From assembly GCA_050875145.1 (NCBI GenBank), contig JBNMLH010000002.1:202144-266143 (forward strand): a stretch of 64,000 bases of DNA, written 5' to 3'. The notes below the pieces were generated by a model, which did not search any database, was not told the DNA's origin, and saw nothing but the letters and a program-made list of their open reading frames with translations. The position numbers were made by a program, and so were the translations under genes. Origin of the DNA: CAG-411 sp050875145. Its GTDB lineage: Bacteria > Bacillota > Clostridia > Lachnospirales > Lachnospiraceae. Positions 24,864 through 34,473 of this stretch are shown in pieces (the stretch's first letter is position 1; every line of letters starts with the position of its first letter).

Positions 24864-26732
24864 ATGATGTCGGAAATGAGAAGTATGCCAAAATTTAATA
24901 AAGCACAAAAACAGGCGGTAGAACATAACAAAGGACCAATGATGGTATTAGCTGGACCTGGGGCGGGAAAAACGTTGGTAATTACATATAGGACCAAAAC
25001 TTTAATTGAAAAATATGGAGTGGAGCCTGGAAAAATTTTAGTTATTACTTTTACAAAGGCGGCTGCGGAGGAAATGAAAGTACGTTTTCAAAACATTATG
25101 GATGGTAAGTATGTACCTGTTCGTTTTGGAACCTTTCATGCTGTATTTTTTTCTATTTTGAAATATGCGTATCACTATACAGCATCCAATATTATTCGAG
25201 AGAGCGAGAAAAAAAGGATATTATTGGAAATTATAGAAAATATGGAACTGGATATAGAGGACTTGAATGAATTTATTCAGGATATGGAAAACGAAATTAG
25301 TCTGGTAAAAGGAGAAATGCTTTCATTGGAACATTATTTTCCAATGAATTGTGCAAAGGATGTGTTCCAAAAAGTATATACAAGATATAATCAGGTGCTA
25401 CAAAGACGAAAATTGATTGATTTTGATGATATGCTTGTATATTGTTATGAATTATTAACCCAGCGTCCAGATATATTGAAAATGTGGCAGCAGCAGTTTC
25501 AATATATCTTAATAGATGAATTTCAGGATATTAATAAAGTACAGTACGATATTATTCGATTGTTGGCTCGTCCTAATAATAACCTGTTTATTGTCGGTGA
25601 TGATGACCAGTCTATTTATCGTTTCAGAGGGGCAAAACCAGAGATTATGCTTCAGTTTGAGGATGTGTATCCATCGGCAAAGAAAGTCCTTTTAGATGTC
25701 AATTATCGTTCGACTGCCTGTATTGTAGAGACGGCCTCGATGGTTATTGCACATAATAAAACAAGATTTCCGAAAGATATACGAACAAACAATGAACGGG
25801 GACAGGAAGTAGCAATTCGAGAATTTGAGGATTTGAAACAACAGAACGAGAAAATTATTGAGAAAGTACGGGAATATCAAAAGAAGGGTGTGCCTTTATC
25901 ACAAATTGCAATATTATTTCGAACCAATACGCAACCAAGGGCTTTGATTGGAAAATTTATGGAATATAATATTCCTTTTTGTGTCAGAGAACAGATTCCT
26001 AATATTTATGAACATTGGATAGCAAAAGATATTATCGCCTATGTAAAATTGGCACAAGGAAAGCGAGATAGAAGTCTGTTTTTAAAAGTGGCAAATCGCC
26101 CCAAACGTTATTTAAGTCGTCAAATTTTTGATACACAGGAAATTTCCTTTGAACGGTTACATTTATTTTTTGCAGATAAGAAGTGGATGCAGGAACGGTT
26201 AGATCAGTTTGAGGATGACTTGTCAGCATTGAACCATATGACACCTTATGCAGCAATCAATTATATACGAAAAGCAATTGGGTATGATGAATTTTTAGAA
26301 GAGTATGCACAGTTTCGTCATATAAAAGTGGAAGAACTTTATGAAATACTGGATGAATTATCAGACCTTGCCAAACCTTTTCAAAACTATGAAGAATGGT
26401 TTGAAAATATGGAACAGTATGCATTAGAGTTGGAAAAGCAGGTAAAGAAAAAGAAAGATGTACAGGAGGATGCAGTAGCATTTGTAACGATGCATGGCTC
26501 TAAGGGATTGGAATATGATATTGTGTTTATTGTAGATGTAAACGAAGGAATTATTCCGCATCAAAAAGCTGTATTGGAAGAGGATATTGAAGAGGAAAGA
26601 CGTATGTTTTATGTTGCAATGACCAGAGCAAAGAGAGAACTGTATATTTATTTTGCAAAGGAACGTTTTGGTAAGGAGTTTACTATATCGCGATTTTTAG
26701 TAGAATTGTTAGAAAATGCGGATATAAACTGA
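24864..26732 (+). CDS. UvrD/PcrA-type superfamily 1 DNA helicase
   Basis: A 622-residue ATP-dependent 3'-5' helicase of the UvrD/Rep family. Motifs in order: Q-motif FNKAQKQAVEH, Walker A LAGPGAGKT (about 31-39), motif Ia TFTKAAAEEM, Walker B with ILIDEFQDINKVQ, VGDDDQSIYRFRGA (motif III), MTMHGSKGLEYDIVF-like motif V (VTMHGSKGLEYD), and motif VI EERRMFYVAMTRAK. It is about 100 residues shorter than PcrA because it lacks the C-terminal extension. Two adjacent ATGs at 24864 and 24867 are possible starts. It belongs to the short UvrD-like helicases of clostridia; role in repair or replication restart is inferred. Confidence 0.92.
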   Translation: MMSEMRSMPKFNKAQKQAVEHNKGPMMVLAGPGAGKTLVITYRTKTLIEKYGVEPGKILVITFTKAAAEEMKVRFQNIMDGKYVPVRFGTFHAVFFSILKYAYHYTASNIIRESEKKRILLEIIENMELDIEDLNEFIQDMENEISLVKGEMLSLEHYFPMNCAKDVFQKVYTRYNQVLQRRKLIDFDDMLVYCYELLTQRPDILKMWQQQFQYILIDEFQDINKVQYDIIRLLARPNNNLFIVGDDDQSIYRFRGAKPEIMLQFEDVYPSAKKVLLDVNYRSTACIVETASMVIAHNKTRFPKDIRTNNERGQEVAIREFEDLKQQNEKIIEKVREYQKKGVPLSQIAILFRTNTQPRALIGKFMEYNIPFCVREQIPNIYEHWIAKDIIAYVKLAQGKRDRSLFLKVANRPKRYLSRQIFDTQEISFERLHLFFADKKWMQERLDQFEDDLSALNHMTPYAAINYIRKAIGYDEFLEEYAQFRHIKVEELYEILDELSDLAKPFQNYEEWFENMEQYALELEKQVKKKKDVQEDAVAFVTMHGSKGLEYDIVFIVDVNEGIIPHQKAVLEEDIEEERRMFYVAMTRAKRELYIYFAKERFGKEFTISRFLVELLENADIN

Positions 26733-26750
26733 AAAAGAAGTAAATTAAGA

Positions 26751-26798
26751 AGTCCCCTCGATGCTGGATATAGTATCTGGCATAGGAGGGGACCTTTG
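26751..26798. terminator. Terminator between the helicase gene and the DUF1292 gene
   Basis: GTCCCCTC and GAGGGGAC close a stem whose inner part (ATGCTGGATA / TATCTGGCAT) also pairs with two mismatches. T-rich on the plus side, and it lies between convergent genes. Confidence 0.65.
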
Positions 26799-26818
26799 TT
26801 ATGCAAGTAGTGAGAATC

Positions 26819-27154
26819 TTATTCTTCTTCTGCTTCTTCCTCTAGTAAACTCTCAAAAGCTGCTTGAACGATTTGAATCTCGTTTTCATCTTCAATAGCT
26901 TCTAAGCTGATGTCATCATCTTCAAGTTCTTTATAACGATATAATAGGATTTCGCTTTCAACTTCTTCGTTTTCTTCCACAGCATCTTCGATTCCCTCTG
27001 GAATAGAAAGTAGTGCAATGTATTCTTGTTCTCCAAGTTCTTCAATTGTAAATATATCCATAACGATACATTCTTCTTCAGTACCATCATCATATGTTAA
27101 AGTGACAGTCATTGCTTCATCATCATCATTCATAATATTCATTTCTTCACTCAT
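26819..27154 (-). CDS. DUF1292 family acidic protein
   Basis: A 111-residue, strongly acidic protein with the DUF1292 pattern: TVTLTYDDGTEEECIVMDIF, then LGEQEYIALLSI, then SEILLYRYKE and a Glu-rich tail. This family is widespread in Firmicutes, is often encoded near mini-operons such as yrzL-yrrK-yrzB in Bacillus, and has no established biochemical role. GAGGAC precedes the ATG. A possible promoter lies 70 bases upstream. Confidence 0.85.
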   Translation of the reverse strand: MSEEMNIMNDDDEAMTVTLTYDDGTEEECIVMDIFTIEELGEQEYIALLSIPEGIEDAVEENEEVESEILLYRYKELEDDDISLEAIEDENEIQIVQAAFESLLEEEAEEE

Positions 27155-27222
27155 GTTATATGTCCTCGACTTTCTTAAAAAATGTGTATAGTTGTAAGAA
27201 TAAAATAAAAAACTCTATCCTC

Positions 27223-27252
27223 ATACTATTAAAAATGTAACAGAAATCACAA
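27223..27252 (-). promoter_or_regulatory. Possible promoter of the DUF1292 gene
   Basis: On the minus strand TTGTGA (27252-27247), 18-base spacer, TAGTAT (27228-27223). Moderate match only. Confidence 0.35.
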
Positions 27253-27323
27253 AAAAAAGCAAGCAAAATTACTAAAAAATAGAATAAAAATTTGATTTGT
27301 TTGTCGAAAAGTAATAATTATGC

Positions 27324-28355
27324 TTAATACATGCCTTGGATTTCATTGCTACGGTATTCTACGGTACTAGATGGTGCATAGTTACTCGTTTGGAATAATT
27401 TCTCATGCCATTTACTTACATTTGAGGAGAGAGTTACTGCGGTAACTACATCAGCCCCATTGATTCTTGGGGTTTCCTTCTCAAAAGGAAATCCGTAATT
27501 TTCTGTAATTTTATAGGAAAAAATTCCTGTAGAAAATTTGAGGATATCTTTTGTATTCAGGCTTGTGTATACCTGTGGTAAAATTTCACTCATGACATTA
27601 TAAAGAGTAATTGGATTTGCAGCTTTTGCTTTTTTTACAATTTGCTCTAAGACTGTTCTTTGTCTTTGCGCTCTTGTAAAATCTCCACCTGCAGTATATC
27701 GTACACGGCAATAGCCGGTTGCTTGCACACCACTCAAGGTTTGTAATCCTGGCTTTTTGATTTTTTTTACGGTTGTACCATTGATTTTAGCAACATCTTT
27801 TGCATAAGCATTCACATAGTGAAGTTCATCTTTTGTAATTTTAATATCTACCCCACCTAAAGCATCAATTACATTACTTAAAGCACTGAAATTAACAGTA
27901 ATAAAATCCTTTACGTTTAAATCAAAATTTTTGTTAATTGTACTTAATGCCAATTCGGGTCCACCATATGCATAGGCATGATTTAATTTGGTGTAACCGT
28001 GATCTGCAATATATACAAAAGTATCGCGGTAAATGGAAGAAAGTTGTACTTCTTTGGTTTTGTTATTAATACTTGCGAGAATAATACTATCTGTTCGTGT
28101 CTTTTTGGTGAGCTCATTTGCTCTGGAATCTACACCAAATAGAACGATGTTTGTGTAGTTGTTTATATTGGAGTCATTATATTCATTTTGTTGAATTACG
28201 CTTTTATCCATTGAGTAAGTTTGAATTTGACTGATTTTGTAAACAATAAATCCAATGGGAATAAGAATAAGCAGTATGAGCAATTCGACTGCATAAATCC
28301 AATACCGTTTTTTCATTTTTTGTGTTTTGGGATGTTTCTTTTTCTTTGTTGCCAT
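27324..28355 (-). CDS. LytR-CpsA-Psr (LCP) family protein
   Basis: A 343-residue membrane protein. A very basic cytoplasmic N-terminus (MATKKKKHPKTQKMKKR) leads to one transmembrane helix (about 19-44) and an external LCP domain: NIVLFGVDSRAN, TRTDSIILASIN, LSSIYRDTFV, KLNHAYAYGG, VDALGGVDI, LSGVQATGYCRVRY and DFTRAQRQRTVLEQI. LCP proteins transfer undecaprenyl-linked polymers (teichoic acids or polysaccharides) to peptidoglycan. It lies 14 bases downstream of the sugar transferase gene on the same strand, so the two form an operon for surface polymer assembly. Confidence 0.93.
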   Translation of the reverse strand: MATKKKKHPKTQKMKKRYWIYAVELLILLILIPIGFIVYKISQIQTYSMDKSVIQQNEYNDSNINNYTNIVLFGVDSRANELTKKTRTDSIILASINNKTKEVQLSSIYRDTFVYIADHGYTKLNHAYAYGGPELALSTINKNFDLNVKDFITVNFSALSNVIDALGGVDIKITKDELHYVNAYAKDVAKINGTTVKKIKKPGLQTLSGVQATGYCRVRYTAGGDFTRAQRQRTVLEQIVKKAKAANPITLYNVMSEILPQVYTSLNTKDILKFSTGIFSYKITENYGFPFEKETPRINGADVVTAVTLSSNVSKWHEKLFQTSNYAPSSTVEYRSNEIQGMY

Positions 28356-28369
28356 AGTAAAATTCCCCC

Positions 28370-29803
28370 TTAATACGCATTTTTATTAATAAATCCTTTT
28401 ACAAATGTCAAAATTAAAATTTTGAAATCCAGTCCTAAAGTCCAGTTTTCAATATAATATAAGTCACAATCAATACGGCGTTTAATAGAAGTATCACCAC
28501 GGTAGCCATTTACCTGTGCCCAACCAGTAAGTCCTGGACGAACCTGATGTTTGATCATATATCGTGGAATGGTTTCTTTGAATTGTTCTACAAAATATGG
28601 GCGTTCTGGTCTTGGTCCAATCAGACTCATTTCTCCTTTTAAAACATTAAAGAGTTGTGGAAGTTCATCAATACTGGTTTTTCGGATAAAACGTCCAATT
28701 GGGGTTACACGAGGATCATCTTTAACGGTCCAGGCTTTCTTTTCAGCGGCCTCTGTTTGCTCGCACATGGAACGGAATTTATACATTTTAAATTTTTTAT
28801 TGTGTAACCCTACACGTTCCTGACAAAAAATCAACGGACCCGGTGAAGTTGCTTTTATGATAATAGAAATAATAATCATTGGTATTGAAAAAATTAGTAA
28901 AGCAAAGGTTGCTCCAAAAATGTCAATTGCTCTTTTAATACTTCGGTTTACCCAATTGCTCAAAGGAACTTTTCTGATGTTAATGACTGCAAGACCATTT
29001 ACATCTTCAATATAAGGTTTAGTTGGAATAATACGATTGTAATCTGGTAGGAATTTCGTATGCACACCAGATTTTTCACAACTACTTACAATATATTCCA
29101 AGTTTTGATAATCGTGTAATCCAAGTGTAATCGCAATTTCATCTAAACTTTCGTATTTTGCCAGAAGTGTATTAAGCTGTTCTGTTTTACCGATAACCGG
29201 AATGTCGCGGTAGGTGTATCCAATTTCCTTGTGGTCATCAATAATTCCATGAATATGATAGCCCCAGGAACGATTTGCCAGCATTTCATCAATATAACGT
29301 TCGCATATATCACTATATCCAACCAAAACAATGTGTTTTAAGTTCATTCCGTTTTTTCGGAAGTATTTTAACATAATGCGAAGTGTAATCCGAAAGAAAA
29401 CAGATAACACAATATTTAAAATAAAGAAGTACATAGTAAACCATCTGGAATATTGCACAGAAATCTTCTTAAAATAAAGGACTGCAATAAAGTACAGGAT
29501 GGCAAAACAATTTGCTTTGATAATGCTCCAGCATTCATATCGTTTGCTTGAAACCCGTCTTGGAGAATAGAGATTGCAGGCATTGTAAATGAGCAAGTAT
29601 CCTGGTACAATAAACCAAAGGGCAGAAGCATATCCATTATATGGGAAAAAATAGCCGAATTTTGGTACTAAAAATCCCATCTTAATTAATGGGCTAAATT
29701 TGCTGAACTTTAAAAAATAAGATAGTGAAAATGCCAAAACGATAAGCAAGGCATCAGTCACTATGAGAAATCGGTTTAAAAGTTTCTGATTATTTTTTAT
29801 CAT
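28370..29803 (-). CDS. Undecaprenyl-phosphate sugar phosphotransferase
   Basis: A 477-residue polyprenol-phosphate hexose-1-phosphate transferase (WcaJ/WbaP type) that starts surface polysaccharide synthesis. The N-terminal half has about four to five membrane helices and a CoA-binding-like nucleotide domain (KHIVLVGYSDICERYIDE). The C-terminal catalytic domain has a hydrophobic hairpin (about 285-310), then SPGPLIFCQERVGLHNKKF, the motif YKFRSMC, DPRVTPIGRFIRKTSIDELP, FNVLKGEMSLIGPRPERP and VRPGLTGWAQVNGYRG. GGAGGAG precedes the ATG. No other polysaccharide genes are adjacent except the LCP gene. Confidence 0.95.
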   Translation of the reverse strand: MIKNNQKLLNRFLIVTDALLIVLAFSLSYFLKFSKFSPLIKMGFLVPKFGYFFPYNGYASALWFIVPGYLLIYNACNLYSPRRVSSKRYECWSIIKANCFAILYFIAVLYFKKISVQYSRWFTMYFFILNIVLSVFFRITLRIMLKYFRKNGMNLKHIVLVGYSDICERYIDEMLANRSWGYHIHGIIDDHKEIGYTYRDIPVIGKTEQLNTLLAKYESLDEIAITLGLHDYQNLEYIVSSCEKSGVHTKFLPDYNRIIPTKPYIEDVNGLAVINIRKVPLSNWVNRSIKRAIDIFGATFALLIFSIPMIIISIIIKATSPGPLIFCQERVGLHNKKFKMYKFRSMCEQTEAAEKKAWTVKDDPRVTPIGRFIRKTSIDELPQLFNVLKGEMSLIGPRPERPYFVEQFKETIPRYMIKHQVRPGLTGWAQVNGYRGDTSIKRRIDCDLYYIENWTLGLDFKILILTFVKGFINKNAY

Positions 29804-29895
29804 TGGTTTCTCCTCCCCTGATTTGTTTCAATTATTTATAGTGGCACCTGTATGGCAGGTATGTCCGTTTAATATAAGAAAGAAACACTCATATT

Positions 29896-29924
29896 ATAAT
29901 ACAGTATTGCCAATTTTTGTGCAA
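29896..29924 (-). promoter_or_regulatory. Promoter of the sugar transferase-LCP operon
   Basis: Minus strand TTGCAC (29924-29919), 17-base spacer, TATTAT (29901-29896). The leader is about 85 bases. The 309-base gap to the divergent htrA gene has no other clear feature apart from a TATACT near 30022 that may be the htrA -10. Confidence 0.6.
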
Positions 29925-30112
29925 GTTAAAATGAAAAAAAGGATGCTATAATTTCCTTTATCTGAAAAAGTTGATAACAAAAGAAACGCATTCTCTTCAC
30001 AAACTCAACACAAATTACTGCTATACTAGCAAATGTAAAAAAGAAACACGAAAATTTATACAAATTTTGTATATAAAATAGGTAAGACAATAGGGATGAA
30101 AGGAGAATTATT

Positions 30113-31813
30113 ATGAGTGAAAAAAACGAATTTGATTTTGAAAAGGATCATAATACAAATATAGATGTGACAGGGGGAATTGGTATGGATACAAATGAAA
30201 AAGAAAATAGCGTACAAGATACAGTACAACAGACTGGAGAAAATGGTTTTGTTATGTCTGTTCAACCTCAACCTCAGAACCAGAATAATAACCCAAACAA
30301 TAACCAATATAATTTCTGGCAACAGCAGTCTGGAGGAATGGGACAACAGCAGTATGGATATAACAATGCAAATTATTTTACGAATCAACAGCAGCAACCA
30401 ACACCTCCACAGAAGAAAAAGAAAGAATATAAATTATTAAAAAATGTTGGAAAAGCAGCTTTAGTTGGCATTGTAGCAGGTGTTGGATTTTGTGGAGTGG
30501 TACTTGGCTCCAATAAACTTGGTATTATAGACAAACAGAATAATACCGTTTTAACAAAATCAAGTAATAATACGATTGAAGCAACGGTTGTATCGTCTGG
30601 AGGAGCAGTGAATGCACCAAATAATTTGACAGAAGTTGTAAATAAATGTATGCCTTCTATCGTCTCCATTAACAGCACGATTACATCTACTTATAATTCT
30701 TACTTTGGCAGTTACAATCAGGATGAAACAGGCAGTGGTTCTGGAATTATTTTGAAAATATCGGATGATGAAATTTTGATTGTGACAAATAATCATGTAA
30801 TTTCAGATGCAAAGAAAATTATGGTAGGATTTAATGGAGCATCAGAAGATGATATGGTTCAGGCAACCGTAAAAGGAACGGACAGTACAAGAGATTTGGC
30901 TGTAGTGCTTGTTAAGACAAAGGATGTACCTAAGAATATACTGAAGAATATTACAGCGGCAGAGATTGGAAATTCAGATGACATGAAAGTTGGTCAAATG
31001 GCGATTGCCATAGGTAATGCATTAGGATATGGACAATCAATGACAGTGGGGTATATTAGTGCAAAGGATAGAACAGTTGCAGTAGATGAAGGTACAAACA
31101 TGACTTTATTACAAACAGATGCAGCAATTAATCCTGGTAATAGTGGTGGAGCACTTTTAAATTCAGATGGACAGGTAATTGGAATTAACTCAGCAAAATA
31201 TGCGGATACTTCTGTAGAAGGTATGGGATTTGCCATCCCTATTTCGGATGCGATTTCGGTCATCAATGATTTGATGGATCGTGAGGTATTGACAGATGAT
31301 GAGAAGGGATATCTGGGAATATCTGGTATCAATATTACAGAATCGGATCAACAACAGATGCCAAATATACCTGTTGGAATTTATGTGCGTGAAGTCAGCG
31401 ATGATGGAGCTGCAAAGGATGCAGGAATTGTAGCAGGAGATATTATTGTGGGTATTGGAGATGAGGAGATTACTACAATTGAAGAATTATCAGAGAAAGT
31501 GAACTCTTATCGTGTTGGAACAAAAATTACCTTAAAGGTAAAGCGAAGTGAAAACGGAAAATATAAAGAAAAGAAGATAAAGGTTACATTAAAGGGAAAA
31601 GACACATTAAATTCTATTAGTGGAAATGATTCAAATAGCAATAATAGTAAAGGCAATTCTTCTGACAACAATAACAGTAATAATGGAAGTAATGGTAACA
31701 ATGGAAATAATGGCAATAGCGGAAATAACGGAAACAATGGTAGCCAGAGTAGTCCAAGTGAAGAGGATATGCAGAACTTTTATAATTACTTCTTTGGCGG
31801 AAGTGGAAATTAA
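30113..31813 (+). CDS. HtrA/DegP-like serine protease with PDZ domain
   Basis: A 566-residue envelope protease. An Asn/Gln-rich cytoplasmic N-terminus (about 1-100) precedes one membrane helix (about 108-130). The trypsin-like domain has the catalytic His in VTNNHVIS (about 228), Asp in TRDLAVVLV (about 262) and Ser in NPGNSGGALL (about 344). A PDZ domain follows (about 400-490; DAGIVAGDIIVGIGDEEITT). The last 65 residues are a low-complexity Asn/Gly/Ser tail ending in YNYFFGGSGN. HtrA proteins degrade or refold damaged exported proteins. AAAGGAG precedes the ATG. It is followed by a clpX-like gene, giving a protein-quality-control pair. Confidence 0.95.
   Translation: MSEKNEFDFEKDHNTNIDVTGGIGMDTNEKENSVQDTVQQTGENGFVMSVQPQPQNQNNNPNNNQYNFWQQQSGGMGQQQYGYNNANYFTNQQQQPTPPQKKKKEYKLLKNVGKAALVGIVAGVGFCGVVLGSNKLGIIDKQNNTVLTKSSNNTIEATVVSSGGAVNAPNNLTEVVNKCMPSIVSINSTITSTYNSYFGSYNQDETGSGSGIILKISDDEILIVTNNHVISDAKKIMVGFNGASEDDMVQATVKGTDSTRDLAVVLVKTKDVPKNILKNITAAEIGNSDDMKVGQMAIAIGNALGYGQSMTVGYISAKDRTVAVDEGTNMTLLQTDAAINPGNSGGALLNSDGQVIGINSAKYADTSVEGMGFAIPISDAISVINDLMDREVLTDDEKGYLGISGINITESDQQQMPNIPVGIYVREVSDDGAAKDAGIVAGDIIVGIGDEEITTIEELSEKVNSYRVGTKITLKVKRSENGKYKEKKIKVTLKGKDTLNSISGNDSNSNNSKGNSSDNNNSNNGSNGNNGNNGNSGNNGNNGSQSSPSEEDMQNFYNYFFGGSGN
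31618..31760 (+). repeat. Asn-Gly-Ser low-complexity repeat in HtrA tail
   Basis: In-frame short repeats of AAT/AAC, GGA/GGT and AGT codons (for example GGAAATAATGGC, GGAAATAACGGA, GGTAACAATGGA) encoding NGNNGN-type sequence. Probably a flexible extracellular linker that holds the final NFYNYFFGGSGN away from the protease. Confidence 0.8.
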
Positions 31814-31861
31814 TTTTTGCTACATGAACAAATAATAGAAAATAATAGAATAAGATAGAGA

Positions 31862-31900
31862 AGAAAACTTTCTTTGCATGGCAGGGAAAGTTTTTCTTTC
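31862..31900 (+). terminator. Terminator after htrA
   Basis: GAAAACTTTC pairs with GAAAGTTTTTC across a loop of about 13 bases, T-rich at the end. Confidence 0.65.
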
Positions 31901-31905
31901 TATAC

Positions 31906-31934
31906 TTTACAGATAGGGGAGAAAATGGCATAAT
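31906..31934 (+). promoter_or_regulatory. Putative promoter of the clpX-like gene
   Basis: TTTACA, 17-base spacer, CATAAT at 31929-31934, directly after the htrA terminator and about 70 bases before the ATG. Confidence 0.5.
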
Positions 31935-32005
31935 GAAAGAAAACAGATGGTAATTGGAAAACTTGTGAGACACAAAAACTTAATAGGGAAGAAAAGAGGT
32001 AAACG

Positions 32006-33400
32006 ATGAGCGAAGAAAAAGATGATTTGAATAAGAAGCAAGATTATGAGGATGTTTGTTATATATGTCATAGAACGGAGAGTAGAGCGGGGAAAATGAT
32101 ACACATTCCTAATAATATATGTATTTGCAGTGATTGTATGCAAAAAACTTTTGATAGTATGAATAATACTGGTTTTGGGAATATGGGACCTTATATGGAT
32201 ATGATGAATTTTTCTCCAAACTTTAATATGCCACCACAGAATGAAATGCCAAAGAGGCAGAAAGTAAAAAAGAAAAAAGAAGATGCACAACCAATATTAG
32301 ATATAAAAAATATTCCTTCTCCACATATAATAAAAGGAAATCTTGATGAATTTGTTGTAGGTCAGGAATATGCAAAAAAAGTTATTTCAGTAGCTGTTTA
32401 CAATCATTATAAACGTGTTGCTACAAATACAATGGATGATATTGAAATTGAAAAATCTAATATGTTAATGATTGGACCAACTGGTAGTGGAAAGACGTTT
32501 CTCGTAAAAACACTTGCAAGAATTTTACAGGTACCATTGGCAATAACAGATGCGACTTCTTTGACTGAAGCAGGGTATATTGGTGACGATGTGGAAAGTG
32601 TGCTTTCGAAACTGTTGGCAGCCGCAGATAACGATGTGGAACGGGCAGAAAAAGGGATTATCTTTATTGATGAAATTGATAAGATAGCAAAAAAGCAAAG
32701 CACTACTAATCGTGATGTAAGTGGAGAATCAGTTCAGCAGGGATTATTGAAATTGTTAGAAGGTAGTGATGTGGAAGTACCAGTTGGTGCTACCAATAAA
32801 AATGCAATGGTTCCTATGACAACTATAAATACAAGAAATATTTTATTTATTTGTGGCGGTGCATTTCCAAAGCTGGAAGGTATCATAAAAAAAAGATTAA
32901 CAAAACAGAGTAATATCGGCTTTAGTGGTGAATTAAAAGATAGATATGATAAGGATAAAGATATCTTAGGAAAGGTAACATCAGAAGATTTAAGAGAATA
33001 TGGCATGATACCTGAATTTTTAGGAAGACTTCCGATTGTATTTGCCTTACAAGAATTAGACAAAGATGCATTGATCCGGGTATTGATTGAACCAAAGAAT
33101 GCAATCATTAAACAATATCAGAAATTATTAGCTTTGGATGAGGTTAATTTACAATTTGACCGCGGAGCATATGAAGCAATAGCAGAAAAGGCAATTGAGA
33201 AGAAAACAGGCGCTCGTGCACTTCGAGCGATTATTGAGGACTTTATGCTTGACATTATGTACGAGATTCCAAAAGACGATAATATTGGAACCGTTACGAT
33301 TACTAGAGAGTATATTGAAGGAACTGGTGCTCCTAAGATTGAGATGAGAAGTTCGGATAGGATTGCCATAGCAAAACAAGAAACAAAGAGTGAAGAATAA
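32006..33400 (+). CDS. clpX: ClpX-like ATP-dependent unfoldase
   Basis: A 464-residue AAA+ protein. The N-terminal zinc domain is divergent but has four well-placed Cys (CYICHRT ... CICSDCM, about 18-45). A Met/Asn/Phe-rich and then Lys-rich linker (about 50-92) separates it from the AAA+ module: VGQEYAKKVISVAVYNHYKR, Walker A GPTGSGKT (about 157-164), the pore-loop region EAGYIGDDVESVL, Walker B IIFIDEIDKIA, and PEFLGRLPIVFAL. The sequence SNIGFSG keeps the IGF tripeptide used to dock on ClpP. No clpP or tig lies beside it, so it may be a second ClpX paralogue. AGAGGT precedes the ATG. Confidence 0.88.
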   Translation: MSEEKDDLNKKQDYEDVCYICHRTESRAGKMIHIPNNICICSDCMQKTFDSMNNTGFGNMGPYMDMMNFSPNFNMPPQNEMPKRQKVKKKKEDAQPILDIKNIPSPHIIKGNLDEFVVGQEYAKKVISVAVYNHYKRVATNTMDDIEIEKSNMLMIGPTGSGKTFLVKTLARILQVPLAITDATSLTEAGYIGDDVESVLSKLLAAADNDVERAEKGIIFIDEIDKIAKKQSTTNRDVSGESVQQGLLKLLEGSDVEVPVGATNKNAMVPMTTINTRNILFICGGAFPKLEGIIKKRLTKQSNIGFSGELKDRYDKDKDILGKVTSEDLREYGMIPEFLGRLPIVFALQELDKDALIRVLIEPKNAIIKQYQKLLALDEVNLQFDRGAYEAIAEKAIEKKTGARALRAIIEDFMLDIMYEIPKDDNIGTVTITREYIEGTGAPKIEMRSSDRIAIAKQETKSEE

Positions 33401-33406
33401 ATGTAA

Positions 33407-33450
33407 AACTCATTATAGTATCAGTTTACACAGATACTGTAATGGGTTTT
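33407..33450 (+). terminator. Terminator after the clpX-like gene
   Basis: AACTCATTA..AGTATC pairs with GATACT..TAATGGGTT, followed by TTGT. The stem is long, with single mismatches. Confidence 0.65.
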
Positions 33451-33513
33451 GTACAGTAATGCAGGAAACAGTTTGGCACAAGTCTTGTATTCGGGCGATA
33501 TGGAGGAGAAGAG

Positions 33514-34422
33514 ATGCAGGAACATAAACTGGAACAATTGCAGGAAAAGGTACAGCATGGAGACATTATGTTACCATTTGTGCAATATGTGACGCTTCTA
33601 CCTATGAATTTTACTTCTTTTGCCATGCATTGGCACAAAGAACTGGAAATTATATATATGCAAAGTGGTTATTGTGAAATCAATGTAGATTTACAACATT
33701 ATGTGCTCCAGCAGGGGGATATTGTTTTTATAAAGCCACAGGCCATACATTCTTTGCAGCAGTATCAAGGCGAAAATGGTTGTTTGTTTTCTTGGCTGTT
33801 GGATATTAATATGCTAAGTTACGGGGCTACAGATGCTTGCTATGTCAAATATCTGAAGCCTTTTTTGGATGGGAAAATAGAATATCCACAAGTTATTTCA
33901 AAAATGCATCCGTCACATGAACAGTTAGAAAAACAATTGCTGGAGATTCATGAGGTATGTGATGAAAAAGCACCAGTATTAGAATTAAACATAAAGTGGA
34001 GATTAGAAAGATTATTTTATACGCTATTTAAAGAAATTTTTGTATATAAAAAATTGCCAAATGAGCAGAAACAGGATACCTTGCAGGCAATCTGCAGTGT
34101 ATTGGAATACATACAGGAAAATTATCAAAAGACACTGACAATTGGTGAACTTGCAGAGTTGTTACATTTTAGTGATACTTATTTTATGCGCTTTTTTAAG
34201 AAATGCACAGGAGTCACTTGTGTGGAATATATTAATGAATACCGCATGAATAAGGCGGTGGAATTATTGCAAAATACAGAGTTGACAATTATGGATATTG
34301 CTATGCAGGTGGGGATGCACAATATTTCGTATTTTAATCGAATGTTTAAAAAGAAATATCAGATGACACCGAAGGAATATAGAAAACGGGTAACGGCACA
34401 GAAAGAGAATGGTGGGTCTTAA
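33514..34422 (+). CDS. AraC-family transcriptional regulator with cupin sensor
   Basis: A 302-residue regulator. The N-terminal AraC-type cupin is visible in FAMHWHKELEIIYMQSGYCE and VLQQGDIVFIKPQAIHSL (about 30-75), the metal/ligand-pocket pattern of sugar-responsive AraC proteins. The C-terminal double HTH covers about 200-300: LTIGELAELLHFSDTYFMRF and the signature QVGMHNISYFNRMFKKKYQM, then TPKEYRK. Such proteins usually activate carbohydrate genes in response to a sugar. No sugar transport or glycosidase gene is adjacent, so the target is not evident. GGAGAAGAG precedes the ATG. Confidence 0.9.
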   Translation: MQEHKLEQLQEKVQHGDIMLPFVQYVTLLPMNFTSFAMHWHKELEIIYMQSGYCEINVDLQHYVLQQGDIVFIKPQAIHSLQQYQGENGCLFSWLLDINMLSYGATDACYVKYLKPFLDGKIEYPQVISKMHPSHEQLEKQLLEIHEVCDEKAPVLELNIKWRLERLFYTLFKEIFVYKKLPNEQKQDTLQAICSVLEYIQENYQKTLTIGELAELLHFSDTYFMRFFKKCTGVTCVEYINEYRMNKAVELLQNTELTIMDIAMQVGMHNISYFNRMFKKKYQMTPKEYRKRVTAQKENGGS

Positions 34423-34473
34423 TTAGAAAAAAAAGCATATTTATATATAAAAAGAAGGTATTGTGGGATTATA

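Noticed and set aside
31618..31760. Second repeat tract resembling an array
   Set aside because: It is in-frame low-complexity coding sequence for the Asn/Gly tail of HtrA.
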